The notes: generated by a model from the sequence alone, not told the origin. A DNA stretch of 64,000 nucleotides from Flavobacterium sp. ACN6 (GCF_002304005.1 NZ_MRCQ01000009.1:124001-188000); one strand, 5' to 3'. Shown: positions 43,926 to 52,547, numbered from the stretch's first letter. Numbers and translations: made by a program.

Positions 43926-44330
43926 ATGGTAAACAAAATAGAACATATCGGAATTGCGGTAAAAAATATGGACGATGCCAATATTTTGTTTGAGAAAATG
44001 CTCGGCGTTCCGTCGTATAAAATGGAAGCTGTTGAAAGCGAAGGCGTTTTAACTTCTTTCTTTCAAACCGGAAATAATAAGATTGAACTTTTGGTGGCAA
44101 CAAATTCAGAAAGTCCGATTGCAAAGTTTCTAGAGAAAAAAGGAGAAGGAATTCATCACATTGCATTTGACGTTAATGATATCGAAGCAGAAATTATCCG
44201 CCTGAAAAATGAAGGTTTTGTGTTAATAAATGAAATTCCGAAGAAAGGAGCCGACAATAAATTGGTCGTTTTTCTGCATCCGAAGAACACAAATGGTGTT
44301 TTGGTGGAGCTTTGTCAGGAAATTAAATAA
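43926..44330 (+). CDS. mce: Methylmalonyl-CoA epimerase
   Basis: Interconverts (R)- and (S)-methylmalonyl-CoA for propionate metabolism. It is 134 aa, a single vicinal-oxygen-chelate unit. The metal ligands fit His7 in IEHIGIAV, His in GIHHIAFDV and Glu near GVLVELCQ; the length matches the family. It follows the TPR gene by 11 bp but is functionally unrelated, so co-transcription may be incidental. No mutase gene is in the window. Confidence 0.92.
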   Translation: MVNKIEHIGIAVKNMDDANILFEKMLGVPSYKMEAVESEGVLTSFFQTGNNKIELLVATNSESPIAKFLEKKGEGIHHIAFDVNDIEAEIIRLKNEGFVLINEIPKKGADNKLVVFLHPKNTNGVLVELCQEIK

Positions 44331-44431
44331 AAAAATGTCATTTTAATTTTTAAATAAGATGTTGAAAATCAATTTCGTTTTTGAAATTCGGCAAAAGAAT
44401 TAAAATTAAATACAAATGATGTCTTAAAATA

Positions 44432-44463
44432 TTTGGAGTGAATGAAAAATAGTAGTAATATTG
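44432..44463 (+). promoter_or_regulatory. Promoter of the tRNA gene
   Basis: TTTG at 44432-44435 and TAATATTG at 44456-44463 are 20 bp apart, one mismatch from TAnnTTTG. The tRNA begins 13 bases downstream. Confidence 0.6.
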
Positions 44464-44476
44464 CATCCTCTAAACC

Positions 44477-44550
44477 GGTCCTATAGCTCAGCTGGTTAGA
44501 GCACCTGACTCATAATCAGGTGGTCCCTGGTTCGAGCCCAGGTGGGACCA
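44477..44550 (+). tRNA. tRNA-Ile2 (anticodon CAT, lysidine type)
   Basis: A complete 74-nt cloverleaf: acceptor GGTCCTA/TGGGACC, D arm GCTC...GAGC, anticodon stem CCTGA/TCAGG with loop CTCATAA, and T arm CCTGG/CCAGG. The CAT anticodon could be Met, but the C4-G69 and C5-G68 acceptor pairs and the GACTCATAATC loop context resemble the minor Ile tRNA whose C34 is changed to lysidine by TilS. CCA is not encoded (CTA follows the A73 discriminator). Confidence 0.88.
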
Positions 44551-44565
44551 CTACTTTAGAAATAG

Positions 44566-44596
44566 AAAGCCTTTACAGCAATGTAAAGGCTTTTTT
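44566..44596 (+). terminator. Terminator after the tRNA
   Basis: AAAGCCTTTACA and TGTAAAGGCTTT form a 12-bp perfect stem with a GCAA loop and a T run. Confidence 0.9.
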
Positions 44597-44672
44597 ATTG
44601 CTGTAAATTAAATTTGTAATATTATTCTATCAATTAAAATGTATTTTTACTTTTTGCAGAGAATAGTAAAAC

Positions 44673-45404
44673 ATGAAACTAGAACAAAAGGACAATAATT
44701 ATTTTATTACTTCAAAAAAGACTTTTGAAGAAAATGCTGTTGATACTGCTTTTGTAAAACAAGCTTTTGATTTTGCTTATGAAATGGTTTATGGAGAAGG
44801 ATTTCATCGTATTTGCAGATCGGGCGGACAATTGCACCGATCAGATAAAGAAATTTTTCAAAATACGTTTCAGGGGAAATTAGCAGAAATTGTGCTGTAT
44901 CAAAATTTGAAACTTCAAAATATAGATGTAGAATCTCCAGATTTTAGTATTCATGGAAAAGGAATTTGGGATGAAACCGATTTAAAAGCAAACGGAAGAT
45001 TTATCTGCGTAAAATCAGCCGCTTTCTTTTCTAATCTTTTTCTTTTGGAAACTAAAGATTGGGATTTTGAAGGAAGATATGTTCCCAATCATGATAATTT
45101 AAATATTGCTGTTTATGATTTTTTTGTTTTGGTGAGAATAAAGCCTGATATAAAATTTATTCTAAAAAAAATCACCGAGAGTAAAGAAAATTTATGGCAG
45201 GAAATCGAAAAAACGGTTTGGTTTTATGATATACCTGGATGTTCTTCTATAGTAACAATTCGACATATTATTAAAAATCAATATGTTATTCCTAAAAAAG
45301 CATTGCTGAATGCTAAAACCAAAATGGATGCAGCCAATTATTATATTCAGTCAGGTGATTTACATCATTTGGAAAAATTGTATTCGGGTTTAAAAGAAAA
45401 ATAG
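44673..45404 (+). CDS. Putative PD-(D/E)XK-like nuclease next to Vsr
   Basis: A 243-aa protein that I do not recognise with certainty. A core with GKLAEIVLYQNLK (helix with acidic residue), then ETDLKANGRFICVKSA, looks like the E...D...[V]KS core of PD-(D/E)XK restriction-type nucleases. Near the end it has a His-rich stretch GDLHHLEKLYSG. It is 42 bp upstream of a Vsr-like gene and follows a tRNA gene, a common insertion point. A type II restriction endonuclease or related DNA-processing role is plausible but unproven; no methyltransferase is present. Confidence 0.5.
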   Translation: MKLEQKDNNYFITSKKTFEENAVDTAFVKQAFDFAYEMVYGEGFHRICRSGGQLHRSDKEIFQNTFQGKLAEIVLYQNLKLQNIDVESPDFSIHGKGIWDETDLKANGRFICVKSAAFFSNLFLLETKDWDFEGRYVPNHDNLNIAVYDFFVLVRIKPDIKFILKKITESKENLWQEIEKTVWFYDIPGCSSIVTIRHIIKNQYVIPKKALLNAKTKMDAANYYIQSGDLHHLEKLYSGLKEK

Positions 45405-45446
45405 ATTAAATTTATGTTTTAAAGACAAATTTAATCTTAACGAGTA

Positions 45447-45866
45447 ATGGATAATTTAACTCCCGAACAGCGGAGAAAAAATATGCAGGCTATAAAAAGC
45501 ACCGAGACAAAAGATGAAGTAAGGCTTGCCAGGGCATTATGGAAACTGGGTTATCGATATCGAAAAAACAATAAAAAGATATTTGGAAAACCTGATCTAA
45601 CTTTTGCAAAATACAAACTTGCTATTTTCGTCGACAGCGAATTTTTCCATGGAAAAGATTGGGAAGTGCAGCAACTGCGTATAAAATCAAATCGGGAATA
45701 TTGGATTCCTAAAATTGAAAGAAATATGAGGCGGGACGAACAAGTAAATGCTTATCTGCTTTCTCAAAATTGGACTGTTATACGATTTTGGAGTAAACAG
45801 ATTCAAAAAGAACTAGATCTTTGTCTTGCAAAAATTGAAGAGACGATTCTTCTTTTAAAGAATTGA
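45447..45866 (+). CDS. Very short patch repair (Vsr-like) endonuclease
   Basis: Vsr nicks next to T:G mismatches that arise from deamination of 5-methylcytosine. This 139-aa protein has the family frame: RRKNMQAIKSTETKDEVRLA, LGYRYRKNNKKIFGKPDLTF, FVDSEFFHGKDW, YWIPKIERNMRRDEQVN and WTVIRFW. The usual CFWHGH segment reads EFFHGKDW, so one zinc or catalytic-site position differs. Vsr normally accompanies a cytosine methyltransferase; none is present here. It could act with the nuclease-like gene upstream. Confidence 0.78.
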   Translation: MDNLTPEQRRKNMQAIKSTETKDEVRLARALWKLGYRYRKNNKKIFGKPDLTFAKYKLAIFVDSEFFHGKDWEVQQLRIKSNREYWIPKIERNMRRDEQVNAYLLSQNWTVIRFWSKQIQKELDLCLAKIEETILLLKN

Positions 45867-46240
45867 TTTTTTTTTGCTGTAAATTCTGTACAATAATTTA
45901 GCTGTTTTGAAGTTAATACTTCATCTTTTGATCTTTCTTTTTAATGTAAATATTTGTCAGCTTTTTAGATAAAGATGGTAACTTAATATCTATTAGTCAC
46001 TTAAGATAAAAAATGTAAAAATCTAAACCTTGTTTTTTTTCGTATTTTGGTAAATAGATGTTTTGGTTTGGTTTAAATGTTTCGTTTATTTTTTAAAATC
46101 AGGAAATTCTTATAAGGCTGTTTAGTAATTAAATAGTAGTGAAAATGAGGTTTTTATGAGCTACAACGTTTTCTAAAAAGGCATTCGGCTGTTTAATAAA
46201 AAAAGTGTTAAAATTTGTTGTGTGTTTTTTGTTTTAAAAG
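45867..46240. other. Gene-free AT-rich stretch
   Basis: I see no gene, clear hairpin or repeat family here. It separates the Vsr gene from the CTERM gene promoter and is rich in T runs. Confidence 0.6.
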
Positions 46241-46270
46241 TTGCTTTTCTTCAAAAAACTTATACTTTTG
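46241..46270 (+). promoter_or_regulatory. Promoter of the CTERM protein gene
   Basis: TTG at 46241-46243 and TACTTTTG at 46263-46270 are separated by 19 bp, the ideal spacing. It places the start site near 46277 with about 90 bases of leader. It excludes the longer ORF that would start at 46241. Confidence 0.7.
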
Positions 46271-46366
46271 TCCAAGATTTTGCAGATAAAACAGCGTTTG
46301 TGCGAAATTTCTATTAAAGTAAATTTGTTAATAATTATAGCTTGCTGTTTACAACAGCTTGAATTT

Positions 46367-46624
46367 ATGAAAAATCTTAAAGCCCCCTTTTTAGCAGTTG
46401 CGTTAATACTATTTAATATTTCGTTTGTGTGTGCAGGTACACCCCCACCGCCAACTGCGCGTATGGCCAGCACCGCCGGCACAACTGATCTTGATGATGA
46501 AGACAGTCCTGGAAGTGGAGGAGAAGGATTTCCAATAAATCAAAATATATTAATTCTATTAATAGGCGGTTTAGTTCTTGGAGCGACCGTAATATATAAA
46601 AACACAAAAAAAGCTTCAAATTAA
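46367..46624 (+). CDS. Short CTERM-type sorted protein (PID-CTERM-like)
   Basis: An 85-aa surface-directed peptide. It has a signal peptide (MKNLKAPFLAVALILF...VCAG), a short Pro/Ser/Gly/Asp linker with TPPPPTARM and GSGGEGFPIN, one C-terminal transmembrane helix (ILILLIGGLVLGATVI) and a basic tail (YKNTKKAS). This is the plan of CTERM sorting substrates of Bacteroidota (PID-CTERM-like), which are thought to be handled by exosortase-like enzymes. The ATG at 46367 is chosen over the ORF start at 46241 because of the promoter. The coding end overlaps a terminator. Confidence 0.72.
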   Translation: MKNLKAPFLAVALILFNISFVCAGTPPPPTARMASTAGTTDLDDEDSPGSGGEGFPINQNILILLIGGLVLGATVIYKNTKKASN

Positions 46625-46638
46625 TTTGAAGCTTTTTT
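46607..46638. terminator. Bidirectional terminator between CTERM gene and ribE
   Basis: A 32-bp perfect palindrome (AAAAAAGCTTCAAATT and its mirror) has A and T runs on both sides. It serves both the plus-strand CTERM gene, whose last codons form the left arm, and the minus-strand ribE. Confidence 0.9.
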
Positions 46639-46656
46639 GTTTGAAAACTTAAGTAA

Positions 46657-47247
46657 CTATTTGTTTATCGAATACAGTCTTGAAATGTATTTTCCAACTA
46701 CATCAAATTCAAGGTTGATTTTTGTTCCTACTTTGAAATCTTTAAAATTAGTATGATCGTAAGTGTAAGGAATAATTGAGACGCTAAATTCATTTTCCTT
46801 AGAATTTACAACGGTAAGACTTACGCCGTTTACTGTAATAGAACCTTTTTCTATTGTAATATTATTTAGGTTTTTGTCATATTCAAAAGTGTAATTCCAG
46901 CTTCCGTTGGCTTCTTCAATTTTAGTACAAGTTCCGATTTGATCAACGTGCCCTTGTACAATATGCCCGTCCAGACGATCGCCAAGTTTCATTCCTCTTT
47001 CTAAATTTACTACTTCACCCGCTTTCCAATCGCCGATATTGGTTTTTAAAATAGTTTCATCTATCGCTGTTACAGTATAAAGAGAATCTTTAATGGCTAC
47101 GACTGTTAAGCATATTCCGTTATGCGAAACGCTTTGGTCAATTTTTAATTCGTTAGTGATCGAAGCGTCAACTGTTATGTGAAGATTATTTTGGTCTTTT
47201 TGAATTTCGTGAATCCTGCCGAGTGTTTCTATAATTCCTGTGAACAT
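46657..47247 (-). CDS. ribE: Riboflavin synthase alpha chain
   Basis: Dismutates two 6,7-dimethyl-8-ribityllumazine molecules to riboflavin and 5-amino-6-ribitylaminouracil. The 196-aa protein consists of two lumazine-binding repeats. The first starts MFTGIIETLGRI, with SVSHNGICLTVV; the second has GHIVQGHVDQIGT and GSITVNGVSLTVV. All typical motifs are present. No FMN riboswitch-like leader is evident upstream. It is divergent from pdxA over 57 bp. Confidence 0.95.
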   Translation of the reverse strand: MFTGIIETLGRIHEIQKDQNNLHITVDASITNELKIDQSVSHNGICLTVVAIKDSLYTVTAIDETILKTNIGDWKAGEVVNLERGMKLGDRLDGHIVQGHVDQIGTCTKIEEANGSWNYTFEYDKNLNNITIEKGSITVNGVSLTVVNSKENEFSVSIIPYTYDHTNFKDFKVGTKINLEFDVVGKYISRLYSINK

Positions 47248-47263
47248 TGTAGTTTTATTTTAC

Positions 47264-47271
47264 TAAATTTG
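47264..47271 (+). promoter_or_regulatory. -7 element of pdxA
   Basis: TAAATTTG fits TAnnTTTG, 34 bases before the pdxA ATG. Confidence 0.5.
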
Positions 47272-47304
47272 CACATCAAAATTAGTAATAAATAAACTGA
47301 GCTC

Positions 47305-48354
47305 ATGAATAAAAAAGCAGAAAATATAATTGTTGGAATTTCAGTAGGAGATTTAAACGGTATTGGAAGCGAAGTTATACTAAAAACATTCGAAGATTCT
47401 CGTATGTTAGAATTGTGTACGCCGGTTATTTTTGCTAATGCTAAAATTCTTTCATTCGTTAAAAAAAGTTTTACATCGACAGTTCAATTTCACGGAGTTG
47501 ATAAATTAGATCAAGTTATTCCTGGAAAAGTAAATGTTTTAAATCTTTGGAAAGAAGGAGTAGATATAAATTATGGAGCTAATGATCCTAAAATAGGCGA
47601 GTATGCTATAAAATCTTTCACCGCGGCAACAAAAGCCTTAAAAGATGGAGAAATAGATGTTTTAGTTACAGCGCCAATTAATAAGTATAATATACAGTCT
47701 GAGGATTTTAAATTCCCTGGTCATACCGATTATTTAGATCAGCAATTAGAAGGCAATGCGCTGATGATGATGGTTCAGGATAATTTAAGAGTTGGTCTTA
47801 TTACAGATCATGTGCCATTGAATGAAGTCGCTTCTCATTTAACGGAGGAATTAATTACTAAGAAAATAGAAACCATTAGAAAATCTTTGGTTCAGGATTT
47901 TAGTATTGTGAAACCGAAGATCGCAGTTTTAGGTCTGAATCCACATGCTGGTGATGGCGGTGTAATTGGAAAAGAAGACGATTTGGTTTTAAAACCAACT
48001 TTGAAAAAAATCTTCGAATCGGGAACAATGGTTTTTGGGCCATTTCCTGCTGATGGTTTTTTTGGAAGCGGTCAATTTGAAAAATATGATGCTATTGTAG
48101 CAATGTACCACGATCAAGGATTGATTCCGTTTAAAACATTATCTTTTGGAAAAGGAGTTAATTATACAGCGGGTTTAGATAAGATTAGAACTTCTCCAGA
48201 TCACGGTACAGCCTATGATATTGCTGGAAAAGATATGGCAGATTATAATTCATTTACAGAGGCAGTCTATCTTGCAATAGATATTTTTCGCTCTCGTAAT
48301 CAGTATGAGGAGATTAGTCAAAAACCTCTTAAAATAAAAGAAAAACAGTTATAA
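47305..48354 (+). CDS. pdxA: 4-hydroxythreonine-4-phosphate dehydrogenase
   Basis: NAD-dependent oxidation step in the DXP-dependent route to pyridoxal phosphate. It is 349 aa, with GDLNGIGSEVILK at the N-terminus, APINKYNI, the zinc ligands in FPGHTDYL, VGLITDHVPL and VAMYHDQGLIPFK, and LNPHAGDGG and RTSPDHGTAYDIAGK near the end. All residues expected for the family are visible. It faces away from ribE. Confidence 0.95.
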   Translation: MNKKAENIIVGISVGDLNGIGSEVILKTFEDSRMLELCTPVIFANAKILSFVKKSFTSTVQFHGVDKLDQVIPGKVNVLNLWKEGVDINYGANDPKIGEYAIKSFTAATKALKDGEIDVLVTAPINKYNIQSEDFKFPGHTDYLDQQLEGNALMMMVQDNLRVGLITDHVPLNEVASHLTEELITKKIETIRKSLVQDFSIVKPKIAVLGLNPHAGDGGVIGKEDDLVLKPTLKKIFESGTMVFGPFPADGFFGSGQFEKYDAIVAMYHDQGLIPFKTLSFGKGVNYTAGLDKIRTSPDHGTAYDIAGKDMADYNSFTEAVYLAIDIFRSRNQYEEISQKPLKIKEKQL

Positions 48355-48397
48355 ACAAAAAAAGGTGAATAAGATTATTAGATTTATAATAATTTTA

Positions 48398-48405
48398 TAT
48401 CTTTG
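48398..48405 (+). promoter_or_regulatory. -7 element of the DUF177-rpmF unit
   Basis: TATCTTTG fully matches TAnnTTTG and is 55 bases before the DUF177 start. Confidence 0.6.
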
Positions 48406-48459
48406 CACCCCAATTCAGACATCTAGTTTTAGAACTGAATTGATCAAATTGATGTTGAA

Positions 48460-49002
48460 ATGAGCAAAACAAAAGAATTTTTAATTCCTTTCGTAGGATT
48501 AAAACTAGGAAAACACCATTTTGAGTATCAGATAAATAACACGTTCTTTAAGGACTTTGATTACGATGAGTTTCAAAGTTCAGATATTAAAGTGAGTTTG
48601 GTTTTCGAAAAGAAAAGCAGCATGTTAGAGTTAGAATTCAAACACAAAGGAACTGTAAATGTACCTTGTGATCTAACAGGCGAAGATTTTGATCTTCCTA
48701 TAAAAGGAAAAATGAAATTAATTGTTCGCTTTGGAGATGAATTCAATAATGATAATGAAGAATTGTTGATTTTGCCACACGGAGAACATGAATTAGATGT
48801 GTCACAATACATTTATGAAATGATTGCACTTTCGGTGCCTCTTAAAAGAATTCATCCAGGAGTTAAAGACGGAACTTTACAAACCGAAGCTTTAACAAAA
48901 TTGAATGAATTAAGTGTAAAAGAACAAAAAGAAGAGAGTAATAAAGAAGAAGATATTGACCCGCGTTGGGAAAAATTAAAGAAACTATTAACGGATAAAT
49001 AA
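48460..49002 (+). CDS. DUF177 (YceD-like) protein
   Basis: YceD/DUF177 proteins are almost always encoded next to rpmF and are tied to 23S rRNA/50S biogenesis. This 180-aa version has LIPFVGLKLGKHHFEYQI at the N-terminus, VPCDLTGEDFDLPI where many members have a cysteine pair (only one Cys remains), and the conserved late block IDPRWEKLKKL. It precedes rpmF by 9 bp. The molecular role here is inferred from synteny. Confidence 0.85.
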   Translation: MSKTKEFLIPFVGLKLGKHHFEYQINNTFFKDFDYDEFQSSDIKVSLVFEKKSSMLELEFKHKGTVNVPCDLTGEDFDLPIKGKMKLIVRFGDEFNNDNEELLILPHGEHELDVSQYIYEMIALSVPLKRIHPGVKDGTLQTEALTKLNELSVKEQKEESNKEEDIDPRWEKLKKLLTDK

Positions 49003-49011
49003 TATAGTAAA

Positions 49012-49206
49012 ATGGCACATCCTAAGAGAAAAATCTCGAAAACAAGAAGAGATAAGAGAAGAACACATTATAAAGCTACTGTAGCTCAAATCGCTACATG
49101 TCCTATTACAGGTGAGGCACATTTATACCACAGAGCTTACTGGCATGAAGGTAAAATGTACTACAGAGGGCAAGTTGTTATCGATAAATCTGAAGCGGTT
49201 GCTTAA
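49012..49206 (+). CDS. rpmF: 50S ribosomal protein L32
   Basis: A 64-aa basic ribosomal protein beginning [17 protein letters not shown], followed by the usual [17 protein letters not shown]. The C-terminal half lacks the four-cysteine zinc motif of many L32 proteins; one Cys is present. It is co-transcribed with the DUF177 gene and ended by a terminator. Confidence 0.95.
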   Translation: MAHPKRKISKTRRDKRRTHYKATVAQIATCPITGEAHLYHRAYWHEGKMYYRGQVVIDKSEAVA

Positions 49207-49229
49207 TACGTTTTTGTAAATTATACTAG

Positions 49230-49257
49230 AACTCTCACATAGTGAGAGTTTTTTTTG
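49230..49257 (+). terminator. Terminator after rpmF
   Basis: AACTCTCAC and GTGAGAGTT form a 9-bp perfect stem with a three-base loop and a T run. It separates rpmF from fabH. Confidence 0.85.
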
Positions 49258-49378
49258 TTGGTTATAATTTTTGTTTTTTAAGAAAATATAGACAAATTCG
49301 CTTCGTTTTTTTTTGTAATTTTCAAGTCTTTTAAAAATTTTTCAAATCGCAGTATTTGAGAGGAAATAATAGAATATA

Positions 49379-50377
49379 ATGAATAAAATCACAGCCGCTA
49401 TTACCGCTGTTGGCGCTTACGTTCCTGACTTTGTACTTTCTAACAAAGTTTTAGAAACAATGGTTGATACCAATGACGAGTGGATTACCACTCGAACAGG
49501 AATTAAAGAAAGAAGAATTCTTAAAGATGCTGATAAAGGAACATCTTACCTTGCTATAAAAGCAGCACAAGATTTAATTGCAAAAGCAAATATTGATCCT
49601 CTTGAGATTGATATGATTATAATGGCAACAGCAACACCAGATATGATGGTGGCTTCTACTGGAGTGTATGTTGCAACAGAAATTGGAGCTACAAATGCAT
49701 TTGCTTACGATTTGCAGGCTGCTTGTTCAAGTTTCTTATACGGAATGTCAACTGCTGCAGCGTATGTTCAGTCAGGACGTTACAAAAAAGTACTTTTAAT
49801 TGGTGCAGATAAAATGTCATCAATTGTAGATTATACAGACAGAGCTACTTGTATTATTTTTGGGGATGGAGCTGGTGCAGTTCTTTTCGAACCAAATTAT
49901 GAAGGCTTAGGTTTACAGGATGAATATTTAAGAAGTGATGGTGTAGGACGTGATTTCCTTAAAATTCCGGCCGGAGGTTCTTTGATTCCGCCTAGTGAAG
50001 AAACTGTAAAAAACAGACAGCACAATATTATGCAAGACGGGAAAACTGTTTTCAAATATGCTGTTACAAATATGGCCGATGCCAGCGAATTGATTTTGCA
50101 AAGAAATAATTTGACAAATGAAGATGTAGACTGGTTAGTGCCACACCAAGCTAATAAACGTATTATTGATGCTACTGCCGGAAGATTAGAATTAGATGAA
50201 TCTAAGGTATTGGTAAATATTGAAAGATATGGTAATACGACTTCTGGAACTTTACCATTAGTATTGGCTGATTTTGAAGATAAGCTTAAAAAAGGAGATA
50301 ATGTTATCTTTGCTGCATTTGGTGGTGGATTCACTTGGGGATCTATCTATTTAAAATGGGCTTACGATAAGAAATAA
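49379..50377 (+). CDS. fabH: Beta-ketoacyl-ACP synthase III
   Basis: Condenses an acyl-CoA primer with malonyl-ACP to start fatty acid synthesis; branched primers are likely in Flavobacteria. The 332-aa protein has the catalytic triad: Cys116 in DLQAACSSFLYG, His in VPHQANKRI and Asn in RYGNTTSGT. The GFTWGS motif is present near the C-terminus. It is followed closely by accB and accC, forming a fatty acid initiation cluster. Confidence 0.95.
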   Translation: MNKITAAITAVGAYVPDFVLSNKVLETMVDTNDEWITTRTGIKERRILKDADKGTSYLAIKAAQDLIAKANIDPLEIDMIIMATATPDMMVASTGVYVATEIGATNAFAYDLQAACSSFLYGMSTAAAYVQSGRYKKVLLIGADKMSSIVDYTDRATCIIFGDGAGAVLFEPNYEGLGLQDEYLRSDGVGRDFLKIPAGGSLIPPSEETVKNRQHNIMQDGKTVFKYAVTNMADASELILQRNNLTNEDVDWLVPHQANKRIIDATAGRLELDESKVLVNIERYGNTTSGTLPLVLADFEDKLKKGDNVIFAAFGGGFTWGSIYLKWAYDKK

Positions 50378-50400
50378 ATTAAAACTAAAAACGAATCATT

Positions 50401-50886
50401 ATGGATTTAAAAGAAATTCAAAACCTAATCAAATTTGTTGCAAATTCGGGCGTTGCAGAAGTGAAGTTAGAAATGGATGATGTAAAAATCACCATCAGAA
50501 CAACTTTAGAAACAAATGTAACTGAAGCAACTTACGTGCAGCAATTACCAACTCAGGCAGCTTTACCACAAGTAGCGGCGCCGCAAGTTACTGCTCCAAC
50601 AGTTGTAAATGTAACTCCAGAAGCACCAGCTGCTAACGATTCTAAATATATTACTATAAAATCTCCAATCATTGGTACTTTTTATAGAAAACCATCTCCA
50701 GACAAATCTGTTTTTACAGAAGTAGGAAGCACTATTTCAAAAGGAGATGTTCTTTGTGTAATTGAAGCAATGAAATTATTCAACGAAATCGAATCTGAAA
50801 TTTCTGGTAAAATTGTAAAAATTCTTGTTGATGATATGTCTCCTGTAGAATTTGACCAACCTTTATTCTTAGTTGATCCATCATAA
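50401..50886 (+). CDS. accB: Biotin carboxyl carrier protein of acetyl-CoA carboxylase
   Basis: Carries biotin for carboxylation of acetyl-CoA to malonyl-CoA. It is 161 aa, with an N-terminal [20 protein letters not shown] segment, an Ala/Pro/Gln-rich linker (about residues 50-78) and a C-terminal biotinyl domain with the target lysine in [11 protein letters not shown] (Lys125). It is 23 bp after fabH and 84 bp before accC. Confidence 0.95.
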   Translation: MDLKEIQNLIKFVANSGVAEVKLEMDDVKITIRTTLETNVTEATYVQQLPTQAALPQVAAPQVTAPTVVNVTPEAPAANDSKYITIKSPIIGTFYRKPSPDKSVFTEVGSTISKGDVLCVIEAMKLFNEIESEISGKIVKILVDDMSPVEFDQPLFLVDPS

Positions 50887-50960
50887 TTTTTAAAAATTCC
50901 AATAGAGAAATCACAAAATCCAATTGTTGGAATTTGGAGATTGGAATTTGTAATTTTTAA
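50886..50960. repeat. ATTCCAA-type repeat between accB and accC
   Basis: Alternating AATTCCAA and TTGGAATT words fill the gap (for example AAAAATTCCAAT, GTTGGAATTTGG and TTGGAATTTG) and can pair with each other. The same family occurs in at least four other gaps. Confidence 0.65.
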
Positions 50961-50970
50961 TATAAATAAG

Positions 50971-52317
50971 ATGTTTAAAAAAATATTAATTGCGAATAGA
51001 GGAGAAATTGCACTTCGTGTAATTCGTACATGTAAGGAAATGGGAATCAAAACTGTTGCAGTTTACTCTACAGCCGATGCAGAAAGTTTACACGTTAAAT
51101 TTGCTGACGAAGCGGTTTGTATTGGTCCTCCTCCGAGTAACTTATCGTATTTGAAAATGTCAAATATCATTGCAGCTGCAGAAATTACAAATGCAGATGC
51201 AATACACCCAGGATACGGTTTTCTTTCTGAGAATGCTAAATTCTCTAAAATTTGTCAAGAGCACGGAATTAAATTCATCGGTGCTGCTCCAGAAATGATT
51301 GACAGAATGGGTGATAAAGCTTCTGCAAAAGCTACAATGAAAGCAGCAGGAGTTCCATGTGTACCAGGTTCAGACGGATTATTAGATTCTTATGAGCATG
51401 CACTTAAAGTAGCTAAAGAAATTGGTTACCCAGTTATGATGAAAGCTACTGCTGGTGGTGGTGGAAAAGGAATGCGTGCGATCTGGAAAGAAGATGAGCT
51501 TTTAAAAGCTTGGGAAAGTGCGCGTCAGGAAGCTGCTGCAGCATTTGGAAATGACGGAATGTACATGGAGAAACTTATTGAAGAACCACGTCATATCGAA
51601 ATTCAAGTTGTTGGAGATTCTTATGGAAAAGCATGTCACCTTTCTGAAAGAGACTGCTCAGTGCAACGTCGTCACCAAAAACTTACTGAAGAAACACCTT
51701 CACCTTTCATGACAGATGACTTACGTACAAGAATGGGAGAAGCTGCTGTAAAAGCTGCTGAATTCATTAAATACGAAGGAGCTGGAACGGTAGAATTTCT
51801 TGTGGACAAACACAGAAACTTCTATTTCATGGAAATGAATACTCGTATTCAGGTTGAACACCCGATCACAGAACAAGTTATTGATTATGATTTGATCCGT
51901 GAGCAGATTATGGTTGCTGCTGGAATTCCGATTTCAGGTAAAAACTATCTTCCAGAATTACACGCTATCGAATGTCGTATTAATGCTGAAGATCCTTATA
52001 ACGATTTTCGCCCTTCACCAGGAAAGATTACTACGCTTCATATGCCAGGAGGACACGGAGTTCGTTTAGATACTCACGTATATTCAGGTTATAGTATTCC
52101 GCCAAACTACGATTCTATGATTGCAAAGTTAATTACGACAGCGCAGTCTCGTGAAGAAGCTATCAGCAAAATGCGAAGAGCTTTAGATGAGTTCGTAATA
52201 GAAGGTGTAAAAACTACAATACCTTTCCATAGACAATTAATGGACGATCCAAAATATATTGCAGGAGATTATACAACTGCATTTATGGATACATTTAAAA
52301 TGAATGCTCCAGAATAA
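50971..52317 (+). CDS. accC: Acetyl-CoA carboxylase biotin carboxylase subunit
   Basis: ATP-dependent carboxylation of the biotin on AccB with bicarbonate. It is 448 aa, starting [16 protein letters not shown]; the ATP-grasp glycine loop [21 protein letters not shown] and [11 protein letters not shown] are intact. The ATG at 50971 is the standard AccC start; the longer in-frame ORF begins inside the repeat. A terminator follows. Confidence 0.96.
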   Translation: MFKKILIANRGEIALRVIRTCKEMGIKTVAVYSTADAESLHVKFADEAVCIGPPPSNLSYLKMSNIIAAAEITNADAIHPGYGFLSENAKFSKICQEHGIKFIGAAPEMIDRMGDKASAKATMKAAGVPCVPGSDGLLDSYEHALKVAKEIGYPVMMKATAGGGGKGMRAIWKEDELLKAWESARQEAAAAFGNDGMYMEKLIEEPRHIEIQVVGDSYGKACHLSERDCSVQRRHQKLTEETPSPFMTDDLRTRMGEAAVKAAEFIKYEGAGTVEFLVDKHRNFYFMEMNTRIQVEHPITEQVIDYDLIREQIMVAAGIPISGKNYLPELHAIECRINAEDPYNDFRPSPGKITTLHMPGGHGVRLDTHVYSGYSIPPNYDSMIAKLITTAQSREEAISKMRRALDEFVIEGVKTTIPFHRQLMDDPKYIAGDYTTAFMDTFKMNAPE

Positions 52318-52321
52318 TTAT

Positions 52322-52352
52322 AAAGGCTGTCAATTTTTTGACAGCCTTTTTT
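52322..52352 (+). terminator. Terminator after accC
   Basis: AAAGGCTGTCAA and TTGACAGCCTTT form a 12-bp stem followed by T. Confidence 0.9.
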
Positions 52353-52363
52353 CTTTGTAACCG

Positions 52364-52462
52364 TTTTTTAAAATTCCAAAATTTTAAATTCCAAACTTCA
52401 ATTCAAAAAGTATCAATACTGAAATTGAAACCTCAAACTTAAATTTTGGAATTTGGAACGTT
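52364..52462. repeat. ATTCCAA-type repeat upstream of PepSY array
   Basis: AAAATTCCAAAATTTTAAAT and AAATTCCAAACTT on the left face AAATTTTGGAATTTGGAAC on the right, forming an imperfect inverted repeat. Confidence 0.65.
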
Positions 52463-52497
52463 AAAAATTGAGATTTAAATTGAATATTTCCTCAAGG

Positions 52498-52547
52498 TTA
52501 CACTTTAAGTGTTTACTTATTACACACCTTTTTCGCCTTTTACACAC
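52498..52547 (+). promoter_or_regulatory. Candidate activator site (UAS) with TTACAC repeats
   Basis: TTACAC at 52498-52503 overlaps the palindrome ACACTTTAAGTGT (52500-52512). TTACACAC follows at 52520-52527 and 52540-52547, 20 bp apart. They lie 66-115 bp upstream of the -24 element, the distance typical for enhancer sites of sigma-54 activators. Confidence 0.5.

Noticed and set aside
46241-46366. N-terminal extension of the CTERM protein.
   Set aside because: A 19-bp-spaced promoter lies inside it, and the ATG at 46367 begins a proper signal peptide.
44526-46700. Possible integrated element bounded by a duplicate of the tRNA 3' end.
   Set aside because: No second copy of the tRNA end and no integrase gene are seen, so an att-flanked island cannot be claimed.
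46657-47304. FMN riboswitch upstream of ribE.
   Set aside because: The gap to pdxA is only 57 bp and lacks any conserved RFN-like stems.
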